Shown here one piece after another: positions 33,777 through 42,349 of a stretch of DNA of 64,000 bases (the stretch's first letter is position 1; each line of letters starts with the position of its first letter). Made by a program: the position numbers and the translations under genes. The notes beneath the pieces were generated by a model, which did no database searches, was not told the origin of the DNA, and saw only the letters and a program-made list of their open reading frames with translations. Origin of the DNA: Erythrobacter sp. (GTDB lineage Bacteria; Pseudomonadota; Alphaproteobacteria; Sphingomonadales; Sphingomonadaceae); the NCBI GenBank assembly GCA_019739335.1, contig CP073261.1, positions 310,001 through 374,000 of the forward strand, in the 5' to 3' direction.

Positions 33777-35006
33777 TCAAGCCACCCAACGCGCGACGAA
33801 GAACCCGTCCAGCCCGCCCGCCTCATTAAGCATCCCCGGATCGGTGCGGAGCCAGCCTTCGGCCGTCGGCAGCAATCCGGCGGGGAGTTCGTCGGCGCGG
33901 ATCGGATCGGGAGATAGCTCACACAGCGCGGCTACGTCCTCGCCCTCCGCGCGTTCGAGCGAGCAGGTGGCGTAGACCAGCCGCCCACCGGGGCTGAGCC
34001 AGTTGACGGCACGATCCAGTAATTGTCGCTGCAATTCGGCCATCGCGGCGATCTGCCGGTCGCCGATGCGGTGGAGCACGTCCGGGTTGCGGCGGCAGGT
34101 GCCGGTGGCGGTGCACGGAGCATCGAGCAGCACCGCGTCAAACTGCGCTTCCGGGTGCCACCCCATTGCATCGGCTTCGATAATCTCGGCCGCCAGCCCG
34201 GTGCGGGCGAGGTTCTGCCGTAAGCGTTCCAGACGGCGGGAGGAATTGTCGAGCGCGGTGACCTGCCAGCCCATACTCGCCAGTTGCAGCGTCTTGCCGC
34301 CCGGCGCAGCGCAGAGATCGAGCACCCGCCCTTTTCCCTTTGGCCCCTCGCCCGCCCCCAGCAAGCGCGCCGGTAGCGAGGCGGCGAGATCCTGCACCCA
34401 CCAGGCGCCCTCGTCGAACCCGGCCAGCTTCTCCACCGAGGTGCCACGCGGCAGGCGGCGGTGGCGCGGGGCTAGGCTCTCGCCTTCGAGCCCCTCAACC
34501 TCACTATCGCTGCGGAGCGAAAGGTCGAGCGGCGGTGGTTCTGCAAGCCCGGCAGCGATCGCTTCCGCCCGCTCGCCCCAGCGCGCGGCGACGGCTTCGG
34601 GCAGGCTCGGCACCGGGGGAAGCGTGGCTTCGGCGCGGATCAGCGTTGCGAACACGCCGTGCGCCAGTCGCTTTGGTCCGCCATCGAGCAGCGGCAGCGC
34701 GGTCGCCACCACCGCGTGCGGCGGGGTTTCCAGCCGCAGCCATTGCGCCAGCATCATCCGCAGCACCATGCGCGGCTTGGCATCTGGCGGCAACGGCTTG
34801 GCAGTGGCGCTGTCGATCAGCGCGTCGAGATCGGGGAGCCAGCGCAAGACTTCGCTGGCCACGGCACGGGCGAGTGCACGATCGGCAAAACCGGGCAAGC
34901 CATTCGCCGCGCCGCCCGCCTGTTCCAGCGTCTCGCCCCGGCGCAGCACCGCGTCGAGCATCTTCAGCGCCGCCTTGCGCGCACCACTTCCGGGAATTTC
35001 TGACAT
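33777..35006 (-). CDS. rsmB: RsmB/NOP-family rRNA cytosine-C5 methyltransferase
   Basis: 409 aa. N-terminal NusB-like RNA-binding domain (RKAALKMLDAVLRRGETLEQ) and C-terminal Rossmann methyltransferase. Motifs: LDLCAAPGGKTLQLA (SAM), LLDAPCTATGTCRRNPDV and VYATCSLERAEGED, giving the two Cys of m5C RNA methyltransferases. Expected target is 16S rRNA C967; substrate by family only. Confidence 0.9.
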   Translation of the reverse strand: MSEIPGSGARKAALKMLDAVLRRGETLEQAGGAANGLPGFADRALARAVASEVLRWLPDLDALIDSATAKPLPPDAKPRMVLRMMLAQWLRLETPPHAVVATALPLLDGGPKRLAHGVFATLIRAEATLPPVPSLPEAVAARWGERAEAIAAGLAEPPPLDLSLRSDSEVEGLEGESLAPRHRRLPRGTSVEKLAGFDEGAWWVQDLAASLPARLLGAGEGPKGKGRVLDLCAAPGGKTLQLASMGWQVTALDNSSRRLERLRQNLARTGLAAEIIEADAMGWHPEAQFDAVLLDAPCTATGTCRRNPDVLHRIGDRQIAAMAELQRQLLDRAVNWLSPGGRLVYATCSLERAEGEDVAALCELSPDPIRADELPAGLLPTAEGWLRTDPGMLNEAGGLDGFFVARWVA

Positions 35007-35063
35007 GGGGCGGCCCTAGGGCCAGTTGCGTCGCAGCGCCAGAGCGTCCATGTGATGCAGGTC

Positions 35064-35219
35064 ATGAGACGCGCCACGAAACGACCTGACGGCTTCACCA
35101 AGCCCGCCCACTGGACCACCGATCCCCCACCCGCCCCCGCGCCGGGCGAGGTGGACGAGGACCTCAGCCCCACCCGCTACGGCGACTGGGTGCACAAGGG
35201 CATTGCGATAGATTTCTAG
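35064..35219 (+). CDS. DUF1674/SDHAF4-like succinate dehydrogenase assembly factor
   Basis: 51 aa from the ATG at 35064 (54 aa from 35055). Begins MRRATKRP and ends in the family signature DLSPTRYGDWVHKGIAIDF, as in alphaproteobacterial relatives of mitochondrial SDHAF4, which assists assembly of the flavoprotein subunit SdhA. Its stop overlaps that of the convergent gene by four bases. Divergent from the rsmB-like gene. Confidence 0.85.
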   Translation: MRRATKRPDGFTKPAHWTTDPPPAPAPGEVDEDLSPTRYGDWVHKGIAIDF

Positions 35220-35824
35220 CGCGGCGGATCATTCGCACCCGGCGCGGGACCGAAAATGCGTTCCCAGTCCACCCGCGCCAGCGCCACCAAGGCACCGATC
35301 ATCACGATCTGGAAGGCGATTCCCCAGAAGCTGGTCAGGCTGTCGCGGAAGGCATCGCCCACCGACGAATGGGCGATTGCCTGCGCCGAGGCGGCGTAGA
35401 TCGAATAGGACACCAGCCGCCCGCTGAAGAAGGCCAGCGTGAACCCGGTCAGCGGCACACCCGCCAGCCCGACTGCCGCGAACACTTGCGCCGAAGGCAG
35501 CGGCGACAGCGCGAACAGTGCCAGCCCCGCGATCCCGTGGCGCTTGCGACGCAGGAAGGCCGCGCGCACGGCGGCGAGATTGCGCTTCGTTTTCACAGAT
35601 ACGTAATTCGCCAGCAGCCGGAAGCCGTGCGCCAGCGCGAACCGCCCCAGCGCCGCCGCCAGTGCTCCGGTCATTACCACCCCCACCAGCGGCAGGTCCG
35701 TATTGATCCCGAACAGCACGATGATCGACCAGGTGGGCGGGCCGAATGCAGGCAGCAGGTTGATCGCGAATACCACCGCGAACAGGGTGAGGTAAGTGGT
35801 CAGCAGGTCGGGAATCAGATCCAC
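35216..35824 (-). CDS. VTT/DedA-like membrane protein
   Basis: 202 aa, about five hydrophobic segments. The first part (LLPAFGPPTWSIIVLFGINT) and the region GLALFALSPLPSAQVFAAVG resemble the VTT (DedA/TVP38) domain, whose members move lipids or polyprenyl phosphates across the membrane. Overlaps hemH by ten bases, last gene of the operon beginning at 40084. Confidence 0.75.
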   Translation of the reverse strand: MDLIPDLLTTYLTLFAVVFAINLLPAFGPPTWSIIVLFGINTDLPLVGVVMTGALAAALGRFALAHGFRLLANYVSVKTKRNLAAVRAAFLRRKRHGIAGLALFALSPLPSAQVFAAVGLAGVPLTGFTLAFFSGRLVSYSIYAASAQAIAHSSVGDAFRDSLTSFWGIAFQIVMIGALVALARVDWERIFGPAPGANDPPR

Positions 35825-36849
35825 CCGCCCAGTTCGCGCCGGACGATGGCTTCGAGCATGTCCATCCCCGGCTCACGCGCGTTGAGGCATTCGATCACCG
35901 CGAACTGCTCTCCGCCCGCGTGGATAAAGCTTTCGCGCCCCTGCATCGCCAGTTCCTCGAGCGTTTCGAGGCAATCGGCGGAGAAGCCCGGCGCCGCAAT
36001 CGCGAGGCGCTTGGTGCCATTGGCACCTTCCTCCTCCAGCGTCGTATCGGTGGCCGGTTCGAGCCATTTGGCGGGGCCGAACCGGCTCTGGAAAGTGATG
36101 ACGAAGCGCAGGTCGGGGTACTTTCCGGTCTGGCCCATCGCTTCTTCGAGCAGCCGCGCGGTCTTGCGGCAGTGGCAGTGGTAGGGATCGCCCAGACCTA
36201 ATGTGCGCAGCGGCATCCCGTGGAAGCTCAGCAAGAGCACTTCGGGCACGAAGTCGAGCGCATCCAGTTGCCCGCCGATATCCCGCGCCAGTGCGGCGAT
36301 ATAAAGCGGATCGTCGTGGTAGGGCGGCATCGTGCGGGTGGCCGGCTGCCAACGCTGTTCGCGCAGCCAGTCCCCCAGCTTGTCCACCACCGTCGCCATC
36401 GTCGCCGCACAATATTGCGGATACATCGGCGCGATCAGGATGCGGTCGCAACCTGCGGCCATCATCGTATCCATCCGGTCCGGGATCGAGGGCTTGCCGT
36501 AGCGCATCGCCCAATCGACCAGCACGCTATCGCCGAAGCGGGGTTGCAACTTCTCCGCCTGCTCCGCCGTGATCGCGGCGAGCGGGGAGCCCTTGTCGGT
36601 CCAGACCTCGCGATAGGCGGCGGCGCTTTTCTTCGGGCGGGTGTTGAGAATGATACCGCGCAGGATCGGCTGCCAGATCAATTGCGGGATTTCGATCACG
36701 CGTTTGTCGGACAGGAATTCGGCCAGATACCGCCGCACCGCGCCCGTTTCCGCCGCATCGGGGGTGCCGAGATTGACCAGCAGCACGCCGATTCGCCCGC
36801 TCTTTACAGGGGGATGGTCGGCCGGAAGCCGCTGTTCATTCCAGGTCAT
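35815..36849 (-). CDS. hemH: Ferrochelatase
   Basis: 344 aa. Inserts Fe(II) into protoporphyrin IX. Visible: VLLVNLGTPDA at the N-terminus, RYGKPSIPD, LLLSFHGMP with the catalytic His and CHCRKTA. FQSRFGPAKWLEPATDTTLE is the strongest signature. Overlaps the molybdoenzyme gene upstream by four bases and the VTT gene downstream by ten. Confidence 0.97.
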   Translation of the reverse strand: MTWNEQRLPADHPPVKSGRIGVLLVNLGTPDAAETGAVRRYLAEFLSDKRVIEIPQLIWQPILRGIILNTRPKKSAAAYREVWTDKGSPLAAITAEQAEKLQPRFGDSVLVDWAMRYGKPSIPDRMDTMMAAGCDRILIAPMYPQYCAATMATVVDKLGDWLREQRWQPATRTMPPYHDDPLYIAALARDIGGQLDALDFVPEVLLLSFHGMPLRTLGLGDPYHCHCRKTARLLEEAMGQTGKYPDLRFVITFQSRFGPAKWLEPATDTTLEEEGANGTKRLAIAAPGFSADCLETLEELAMQGRESFIHAGGEQFAVIECLNAREPGMDMLEAIVRRELGGWI

Positions 36850-39122
36850 GCGCCGCCCGATAGCAGCGGCAGGCGGCGAAGGCGAAGCCCTGTTGCACTG
36901 AAAAATGCATTGGCCACCGCCGGAGCCACCGGCGGCACCCCGATTTCACCCGGATCGAAGGGTTCGGCGGCGCTTTCGACCAGCTCCACCACGATCTCCG
37001 GGCAGTCCGCCAGCGTGGGCAGGCCGAGCGCAGAGAGCCGCTGATGGGTGGGCAGTCCGTCGGCATATTCGGTCGCGCTGCCGAGCGCCAGGCCGAGCCC
37101 GAACACCAGCCCGCCTTCGATCTGTTGCAAGGCAATGTCGCGGTTGACCACCCGCCCGATATCGACCGCCGCGAACAGCCGCCGCACCCGCACCCCGCCC
37201 TCGCCCGCCGCCGCCTGCGCTATCAGGGCAATCCGCCCGCTGGCCGTGCCAAAGTCCATCCGGTGGCAGGCAAGGCCCTGCCCGCTGCCGCGAATGCCGC
37301 CGTCCCATGCCGCTGCCCGCGCCGCACGCTGCAGCAGGTCGACCATCTGCGGGTCCTGCCCCAGCATGGCCACGCGGTAGGAGAGCGGCTCACGATTGTG
37401 GCGCAGCGCCACCTCGTCGATGAAGCTCTCGCGGAAAAAGCAGGTGTAGCCGTGCGCCCCGCCGCGCATCCGCGCGGTGGGCAGGGGCAGTCTGACGGGG
37501 ACGTGCTGCACCACCATGTCCGGGATATTGTAACCGAGGGCAAAGCCTTCCACCGCCATGGGATCGGCCTGCCCCTCGACCTGCTCGATAGCCGCCCAGC
37601 TCACCTGGTTGGCAAACAGCCGACGGCCGAATTCGGGCATCGTCGGCGGGCAGGCGATCCGCGCGCGCATCGCGGCGATCGAGCCTTCCTGCATAAGCTC
37701 CGCACCCACCAGCGCCGCCACGGGCGCGCGGGGATAGCTGGCGGCGTGTTCCTGCCAGCGCGACCAGGTGAGCTGCACCGGCCTGCCCGCCTCGCGCGCC
37801 AGCAGCGCCACTTCTATGGCCGCCTGATTGTCCAACCGCCGATCGAAACTGCCGCCCGCCGCGACCGGATAGAGCACCACGTCCGCCGCTGACATTCCCA
37901 GCGCATCCGCCGCCGCTTCGCGCGCGGCTTCGGGCGTTTGCGTCGGCAGCCACAGTTCGAGCACCCCATCAGCCAGCCGCGCGGTGGCACTGGTCGTCTC
38001 CAGCGGGGCGTGCAGCGCCGGGGCGACATCGTAGCGGAGCGCAAACGTAGGCACGTATTCGGCATCGCCAGTGCCGCGGGTTTCAATGGAATGCGCTGCC
38101 CCGCGCCGCACCGCGTCGTCAAGCGCGGCGACCATGTCGGCACTGCCCACCGGCGCGGCGGTGGTAAAGAGCGGGGCGATTTTCTGGAGGGCCTGCTCCG
38201 CCGCCCACCAGTTGTCGGCAATCGCCGCCAGCCAGCGTTTGCCGCGCACCAGCTTGATCAGGCCCTGCTGCCCGCTGGCGAGGCTTTCGTCGAAGGATCC
38301 CAGTTCGGCCCTGTCCAGCGCGCCGTGGCGGATCGCGGCGAAGACCATGTCGGGCAGCCGCACGTCGGCGGCGAAGACGTGTCCGCCATCCACCTTGGAA
38401 GGCAAGTCGAGCCGGGGCCAGTCGAGCACCCGTTCGCCGTCTTCCGCCGCTTCGACAGGCGGCACACGATCCGCCGGCGCATCGGGGCGAAGGGGGGGCG
38501 GATCGGGCGCAGAGAAGCGCGCTGCATCCAGAACCAGTTCGGCAAAGCTGGCGCGGTTGGCATCATGGTAGATGAATCCGTTCTCCGCCCGGCACTGCTC
38601 CCAATCGACGCCCCAACGCTCCGCCGCCGCCATCGCCAGCATCGCCCGCGCGCTCGCCCCGGCGTGGCGGCAGGCCCCTTCATAAGCCGCAAGCGAAGTG
38701 CCCAGCGCGGTGACGGTAAACCGGTTGTCCTGCGCCCAGCGCGCCAGCAGCAGGTCGTCCGTCTCGTCATTCAGCGAAGGTGCCAACGGTTGGCGCAGGG
38801 CGGACCAGTGCGCGGCGAGCGGGAGATTGGCATAGGCCCCGCTCACTGGTGCAGGCTCCACCGCCACCTGCCGCCAGTCCGCGCCCAGTTCCATCGCGAC
38901 GATCTGCGGCAGCAGGGTAGTGATCCCCTGCCCCATCTCGAGCTGCGGCACCGCCACCGTCACCACCCCGTCGCTGGCGATCTTGAGCCAGGCGTCGAAG
39001 GCGATTTCGCCGGGGCCGGGTTCGAGCGGGTTGTCAAAGTTGCGCGGCATCAGGTTCCACGCGACCAGCAGGCCGCCGCCAAGCGCCGCCCCTGCCAATA
39101 CGCCGCGCCGCGAGATTTTCAC
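36846..39122 (-). CDS. Molybdopterin-binding oxidoreductase large subunit (IorB-like), Tat-exported
   Basis: 758 aa. Twin-arginine signal SRRGVLAGAALGGGLLVAW at the N-terminus. The xanthine-oxidase-superfamily molybdenum domain shows VPQLEMGQGITTLLPQI near the start and GEIGVPPVAPAVANAFFSAT at the end with the conserved catalytic Glu. It resembles isoquinoline 1-oxidoreductase beta subunit and related periplasmic aldehyde dehydrogenases. The 2Fe-2S subunit that normally accompanies it is not adjacent. It overlaps mrp upstream and hemH downstream by four bases each. Confidence 0.9.
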   Translation of the reverse strand: MKISRRGVLAGAALGGGLLVAWNLMPRNFDNPLEPGPGEIAFDAWLKIASDGVVTVAVPQLEMGQGITTLLPQIVAMELGADWRQVAVEPAPVSGAYANLPLAAHWSALRQPLAPSLNDETDDLLLARWAQDNRFTVTALGTSLAAYEGACRHAGASARAMLAMAAAERWGVDWEQCRAENGFIYHDANRASFAELVLDAARFSAPDPPPLRPDAPADRVPPVEAAEDGERVLDWPRLDLPSKVDGGHVFAADVRLPDMVFAAIRHGALDRAELGSFDESLASGQQGLIKLVRGKRWLAAIADNWWAAEQALQKIAPLFTTAAPVGSADMVAALDDAVRRGAAHSIETRGTGDAEYVPTFALRYDVAPALHAPLETTSATARLADGVLELWLPTQTPEAAREAAADALGMSAADVVLYPVAAGGSFDRRLDNQAAIEVALLAREAGRPVQLTWSRWQEHAASYPRAPVAALVGAELMQEGSIAAMRARIACPPTMPEFGRRLFANQVSWAAIEQVEGQADPMAVEGFALGYNIPDMVVQHVPVRLPLPTARMRGGAHGYTCFFRESFIDEVALRHNREPLSYRVAMLGQDPQMVDLLQRAARAAAWDGGIRGSGQGLACHRMDFGTASGRIALIAQAAAGEGGVRVRRLFAAVDIGRVVNRDIALQQIEGGLVFGLGLALGSATEYADGLPTHQRLSALGLPTLADCPEIVVELVESAAEPFDPGEIGVPPVAPAVANAFFSATGLRLRRLPLLSGGA

Positions 39123-40084
39123 CCGGCGGTCTCCAGCCAGTCCTTCAGCCGGGCGGCAATGTCAGCGAACGGCTGGCCGAGCCCGCCGTCATTTGCGGCT
39201 GGCGGCTGGCCGGTATCGCTGGCCACGCGGATTTCCAGCGCAAGCGGGATGCGCCCGAGGAAGGGTACGCCGATGGCCCGCGCCGCAGCTTCCACTCCGC
39301 CGTTGCCGAACGGATCGCTCGCCTCACCGCAATGCGGGCAAGTGTAGCCCGCCATGTTCTCCACCATACCCACCACCGGCACACCGGCCTGGGCAAACAG
39401 GTCCATCGCCCGGGTCGCGTCGATCAGCGCCAGATCCTGCGGCGTGGAAACGATCACTGCGCCAGCGGGCTTGAATTTCTGCAGCATGGTCAGCTGCACG
39501 TCGCCGGTACCCGGCGGCAGATCGACCAGCAGCAGCTCCGCATCGCCCCAATCCGCATCCATCAATTGGGAAAGTGCCTGCCCCACCATCGGCCCACGCC
39601 AGGCGATCGCCTTGCCGGGTTCAATGAGCTGTCCCATCGAGACGAAACGCACGCCGAATTCGCTTTCGTGCGGGATCAGCAATTTGCCGTCCGAGCGCAG
39701 CTTGCTGCCTCCGGCGTCGAGCAACATCCCCTGCGAAGGGCCATAGATGTCGGCATCGACCACGCCGACTTTCATTCCTATCCGCGCCAGCGCCACTGCG
39801 AGATTGGCGGTGAGCGTGGACTTGCCCACTCCTCCCTTCCCCGATCCTACCGCGATGATCCGACGCTTCGGCCGCTCCCCCATCAGCGCCACGCGCACTT
39901 CGGTAACGCCTTCGACGGCAGCCACTGCCGCTTCCAGCTCGCGCTGCAATTGTGCGGAGGCCGAGCGGCCCAGCGTGCCGGCATCGGCCACCAGCGTCGC
40001 CACCCCGCCTCTCAGCGAAACCGAACGAACGAGGCCCGAAAGCTCGGCAGGAATGGCGCGGCGGATTGTTTCGTCATTGCTCAT
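39119..40084 (-). CDS. mrp: Mrp/ApbC-family iron-sulfur cluster carrier ATPase
   Basis: 321 aa. Deviant Walker A GSGKGGVGKSTLTANLA, VVDADIYGPSQG, LLVDLPPGTGDVQLTM and the CxxC pair in YTCPHCGEASDPFG that holds a bridging Fe-S cluster. The N-terminal 90 residues are a DUF59-like domain (VEGVTEVRVALMGE). Delivers Fe-S clusters to apoproteins. First gene of a four-gene operon with a molybdoenzyme and ferrochelatase; divergent from hflK. Confidence 0.95.
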   Translation of the reverse strand: MSNDETIRRAIPAELSGLVRSVSLRGGVATLVADAGTLGRSASAQLQRELEAAVAAVEGVTEVRVALMGERPKRRIIAVGSGKGGVGKSTLTANLAVALARIGMKVGVVDADIYGPSQGMLLDAGGSKLRSDGKLLIPHESEFGVRFVSMGQLIEPGKAIAWRGPMVGQALSQLMDADWGDAELLLVDLPPGTGDVQLTMLQKFKPAGAVIVSTPQDLALIDATRAMDLFAQAGVPVVGMVENMAGYTCPHCGEASDPFGNGGVEAAARAIGVPFLGRIPLALEIRVASDTGQPPAANDGGLGQPFADIAARLKDWLETAG

Positions 40085-40178
40085 CGCTGGCCCTGCTAGC
40101 GGTTCGGATAGGCGCGGTCAGCAATTTTGCAGATGCAAGCCCCTGTTTTTTGCCTGCGGGCAACCTATACAGGATGGC

Positions 40179-41366
40179 ATGGAACGTTTGGGCGGATTTA
40201 TCGAGAGTATCGGGCTGGCTATGGCCGGCAAGCGCAATCCCTGGGGCAAGCCCTCCGGCGACGGCGGATCAGGCAGTGGGGGAGACGGAGGCGATGACGG
40301 CGGGGAAACACCCGGCGACGGCACTCCCCCTTCTCCCGGCGGCGACGGTCCGCGAAACCCCTGGCTGCCCGGCGGCGGTTCAGGAGAACGCCCGCGACGT
40401 TCGGCCAATATCGAGGATATTTTCCGCAGCCGCGGCCCCGAAGGCCCGCGCCGCGGCGGAGGCGGTGGTCCTCGCGGTCCCAATTTCAGGATCCCCCAAC
40501 GCCCCGGTGGCAAGAGCTGGTTTCCCATCGCCATCGCGGCAATCGTGGGCGTGTGGATTTTCGCCACTTCGTTCCATTTCATCCAGCCGCGCGAACAGGG
40601 TGTGGCCATGTGGCTCGGCGGGCAGTATTCCCGCACGCTCAATCCCGGTACCGAAATTACCGCGCCCTGGCCGATCCAGACGGTGACGGTGATGGATGTG
40701 AGCGAAATCCGGCTGGAGCCGATCGACAACGAAGGCGGCAACCTCATCCTGACGGGCGATCAGAACCTTGTTGACCTGAGCTATATCATCCGCTGGAATA
40801 TCAACGACATCGTCCAGTACCAGTTCGAGCTGGCGGACCCCGAAGAAACCGTGCGCGAAGTGGCCGAATCGGCGATGCGTGAGTCTATTGCCGAAACCGA
40901 TCTCGATGCGGTGCTGTCCGGCGAAGGCCGGGCGCAGGTCGAAGCGCGGGTGCGCGAGCGGATGCAGACAATCCTCGATGCCTACGGGGCGGGGATTGCG
41001 GTGCAGGGCGTGGAAATCGCCCGGACCGAAGCGCCCGAAGAAGTGATCGAGGCTTTCAACGACGTGCTGGCGGCGCGGCAGGATGCCGAGCGGCTGATGA
41101 ACGACGCGCGCCGATACGAACAGCAATTGCTGGCAACCGCCCAGGGTAGCGCGGCGGAATTCAACGAGATTTTCGAGCAGTACCAACTCGCGCCCGAAGT
41201 TACCCGGCGCAGGCTCTATTATGAGACCATGGAAAGCGTGCTGCGCGGTACCGACAAGACGATTGTCGAAGGCGACAATGTGACGCCTTACCTGCCGCTG
41301 CCCGAAGTGCGTCGCCGTGCGCAGAATTCGCCCTCGCTGACCGTCACCCCGCAGGAAGGCCAGTAA
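40179..41366 (+). CDS. hflK: HflK, membrane SPFH regulator of FtsH
   Basis: 395 aa. Long Gly/Pro-rich cytoplasmic N-terminus (NPWGKPSGDGGSGSGG), one transmembrane helix at about 114-134, then a SPFH/band-7 domain facing the periplasm (REQGVAMWLGGQYSRTLNPG, TGDQNLVDLSYIIRWNI, GVEIARTEAPEEVIEAFNDV). With HflC it forms the cage around FtsH protease. The start ATG at 40179 has AGG nearby; Met15 is an alternative. Confidence 0.95.
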   Translation: MERLGGFIESIGLAMAGKRNPWGKPSGDGGSGSGGDGGDDGGETPGDGTPPSPGGDGPRNPWLPGGGSGERPRRSANIEDIFRSRGPEGPRRGGGGGPRGPNFRIPQRPGGKSWFPIAIAAIVGVWIFATSFHFIQPREQGVAMWLGGQYSRTLNPGTEITAPWPIQTVTVMDVSEIRLEPIDNEGGNLILTGDQNLVDLSYIIRWNINDIVQYQFELADPEETVREVAESAMRESIAETDLDAVLSGEGRAQVEARVRERMQTILDAYGAGIAVQGVEIARTEAPEEVIEAFNDVLAARQDAERLMNDARRYEQQLLATAQGSAAEFNEIFEQYQLAPEVTRRRLYYETMESVLRGTDKTIVEGDNVTPYLPLPEVRRRAQNSPSLTVTPQEGQ

Positions 41367-41367
41367 C

Positions 41368-42228
41368 ATGGAAGCGATCTGGCAGAACCACAAGGCATCG
41401 ATCATCGCGATCATCGCGCTGGTCGTCGCTGCGCTCAGCTTCACCGTCATCATTCCCGAAACCCACCAAGCGGTGAAAATCCGCACGGGTAATCCGATCG
41501 CGGTTATCAACCGTTTCGATCCCGGACAGCCCTATGGCACCACTGCTGGCGTGTGGTGGCGTATCCCGATCGTCGAACGGATCCAGATGGTCGACCGGCG
41601 CATTCTCGATCTCGATATGGAAAACGAGACCGTGCTTTCGCGCGACCAGCAACGGCTGGAGGTCAACGCCTACGCCCGTTACCGCATCTACGATCCGGTC
41701 AGGTTCGTGCAAAGCGCGGGCAGCGAGGAACGATTGCAGACCGACCTTGCCCGCATTCTCACTTCGGTGCTGCGGCAGGAACTGGGTCGACGGACATTCG
41801 CCAGCCTGCTTACCCCCGAACGCGGCAATGCCATGACCAACATCCGGGACGAACTCGATGAGCAGGCGCGGCAATATGGCGCGCAGATTATCGATGTGCG
41901 GATCAAGCGCGCCGATCTTCCCGAAGGCACACCCTTGCAGGCCGCGTTCAACCGAATGCGGTCCGAACGGCAGGAAGAGGCGGAAACGATCCGTGCGGGC
42001 GGACGCCGCGATGCGCAGATCCTGCGCGCGGAGGCTTCGGCAAACGCGGCGGAAATCTATGCAGAGGCCTATAATCAGGACCCGGATTTCTACGATTTCT
42101 ACCGGGCGATGGAAAGCTATCGCGCCACCTTCGGCCCGGCACAACCGGGTGAGGAAAACGTCGGCGAAAGCTCCGTAATCCTTACCCCGGACAACGATTA
42201 CCTGCGCCAGTTCCAGGGTAGAAGGTAA
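41368..42228 (+). CDS. hflC: HflC, membrane SPFH regulator of FtsH
   Basis: 286 aa. N-terminal transmembrane helix (SIIAIIALVVAALSFTVII), then SPFH domain with VDRRILDLDMENETVLSRDQ, RLEVNAYARYRIYDPVRF and GAQIIDVRIKRADLPEGT. Begins one base after the hflK stop. Partner of HflK. Confidence 0.96.
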   Translation: MEAIWQNHKASIIAIIALVVAALSFTVIIPETHQAVKIRTGNPIAVINRFDPGQPYGTTAGVWWRIPIVERIQMVDRRILDLDMENETVLSRDQQRLEVNAYARYRIYDPVRFVQSAGSEERLQTDLARILTSVLRQELGRRTFASLLTPERGNAMTNIRDELDEQARQYGAQIIDVRIKRADLPEGTPLQAAFNRMRSERQEEAETIRAGGRRDAQILRAEASANAAEIYAEAYNQDPDFYDFYRAMESYRATFGPAQPGEENVGESSVILTPDNDYLRQFQGRR

Positions 42229-42349
42229 TTACGATTACACGTGTCGTTAAACAGTCGTTCAGCCTTGGTGGGGTGGATAGCTGGCGGGACACGAAGCCTT
42301 GCGCATTCCTGCGCGAGGCCAATGAATTGAACAAGAGGAACACAAGGAC

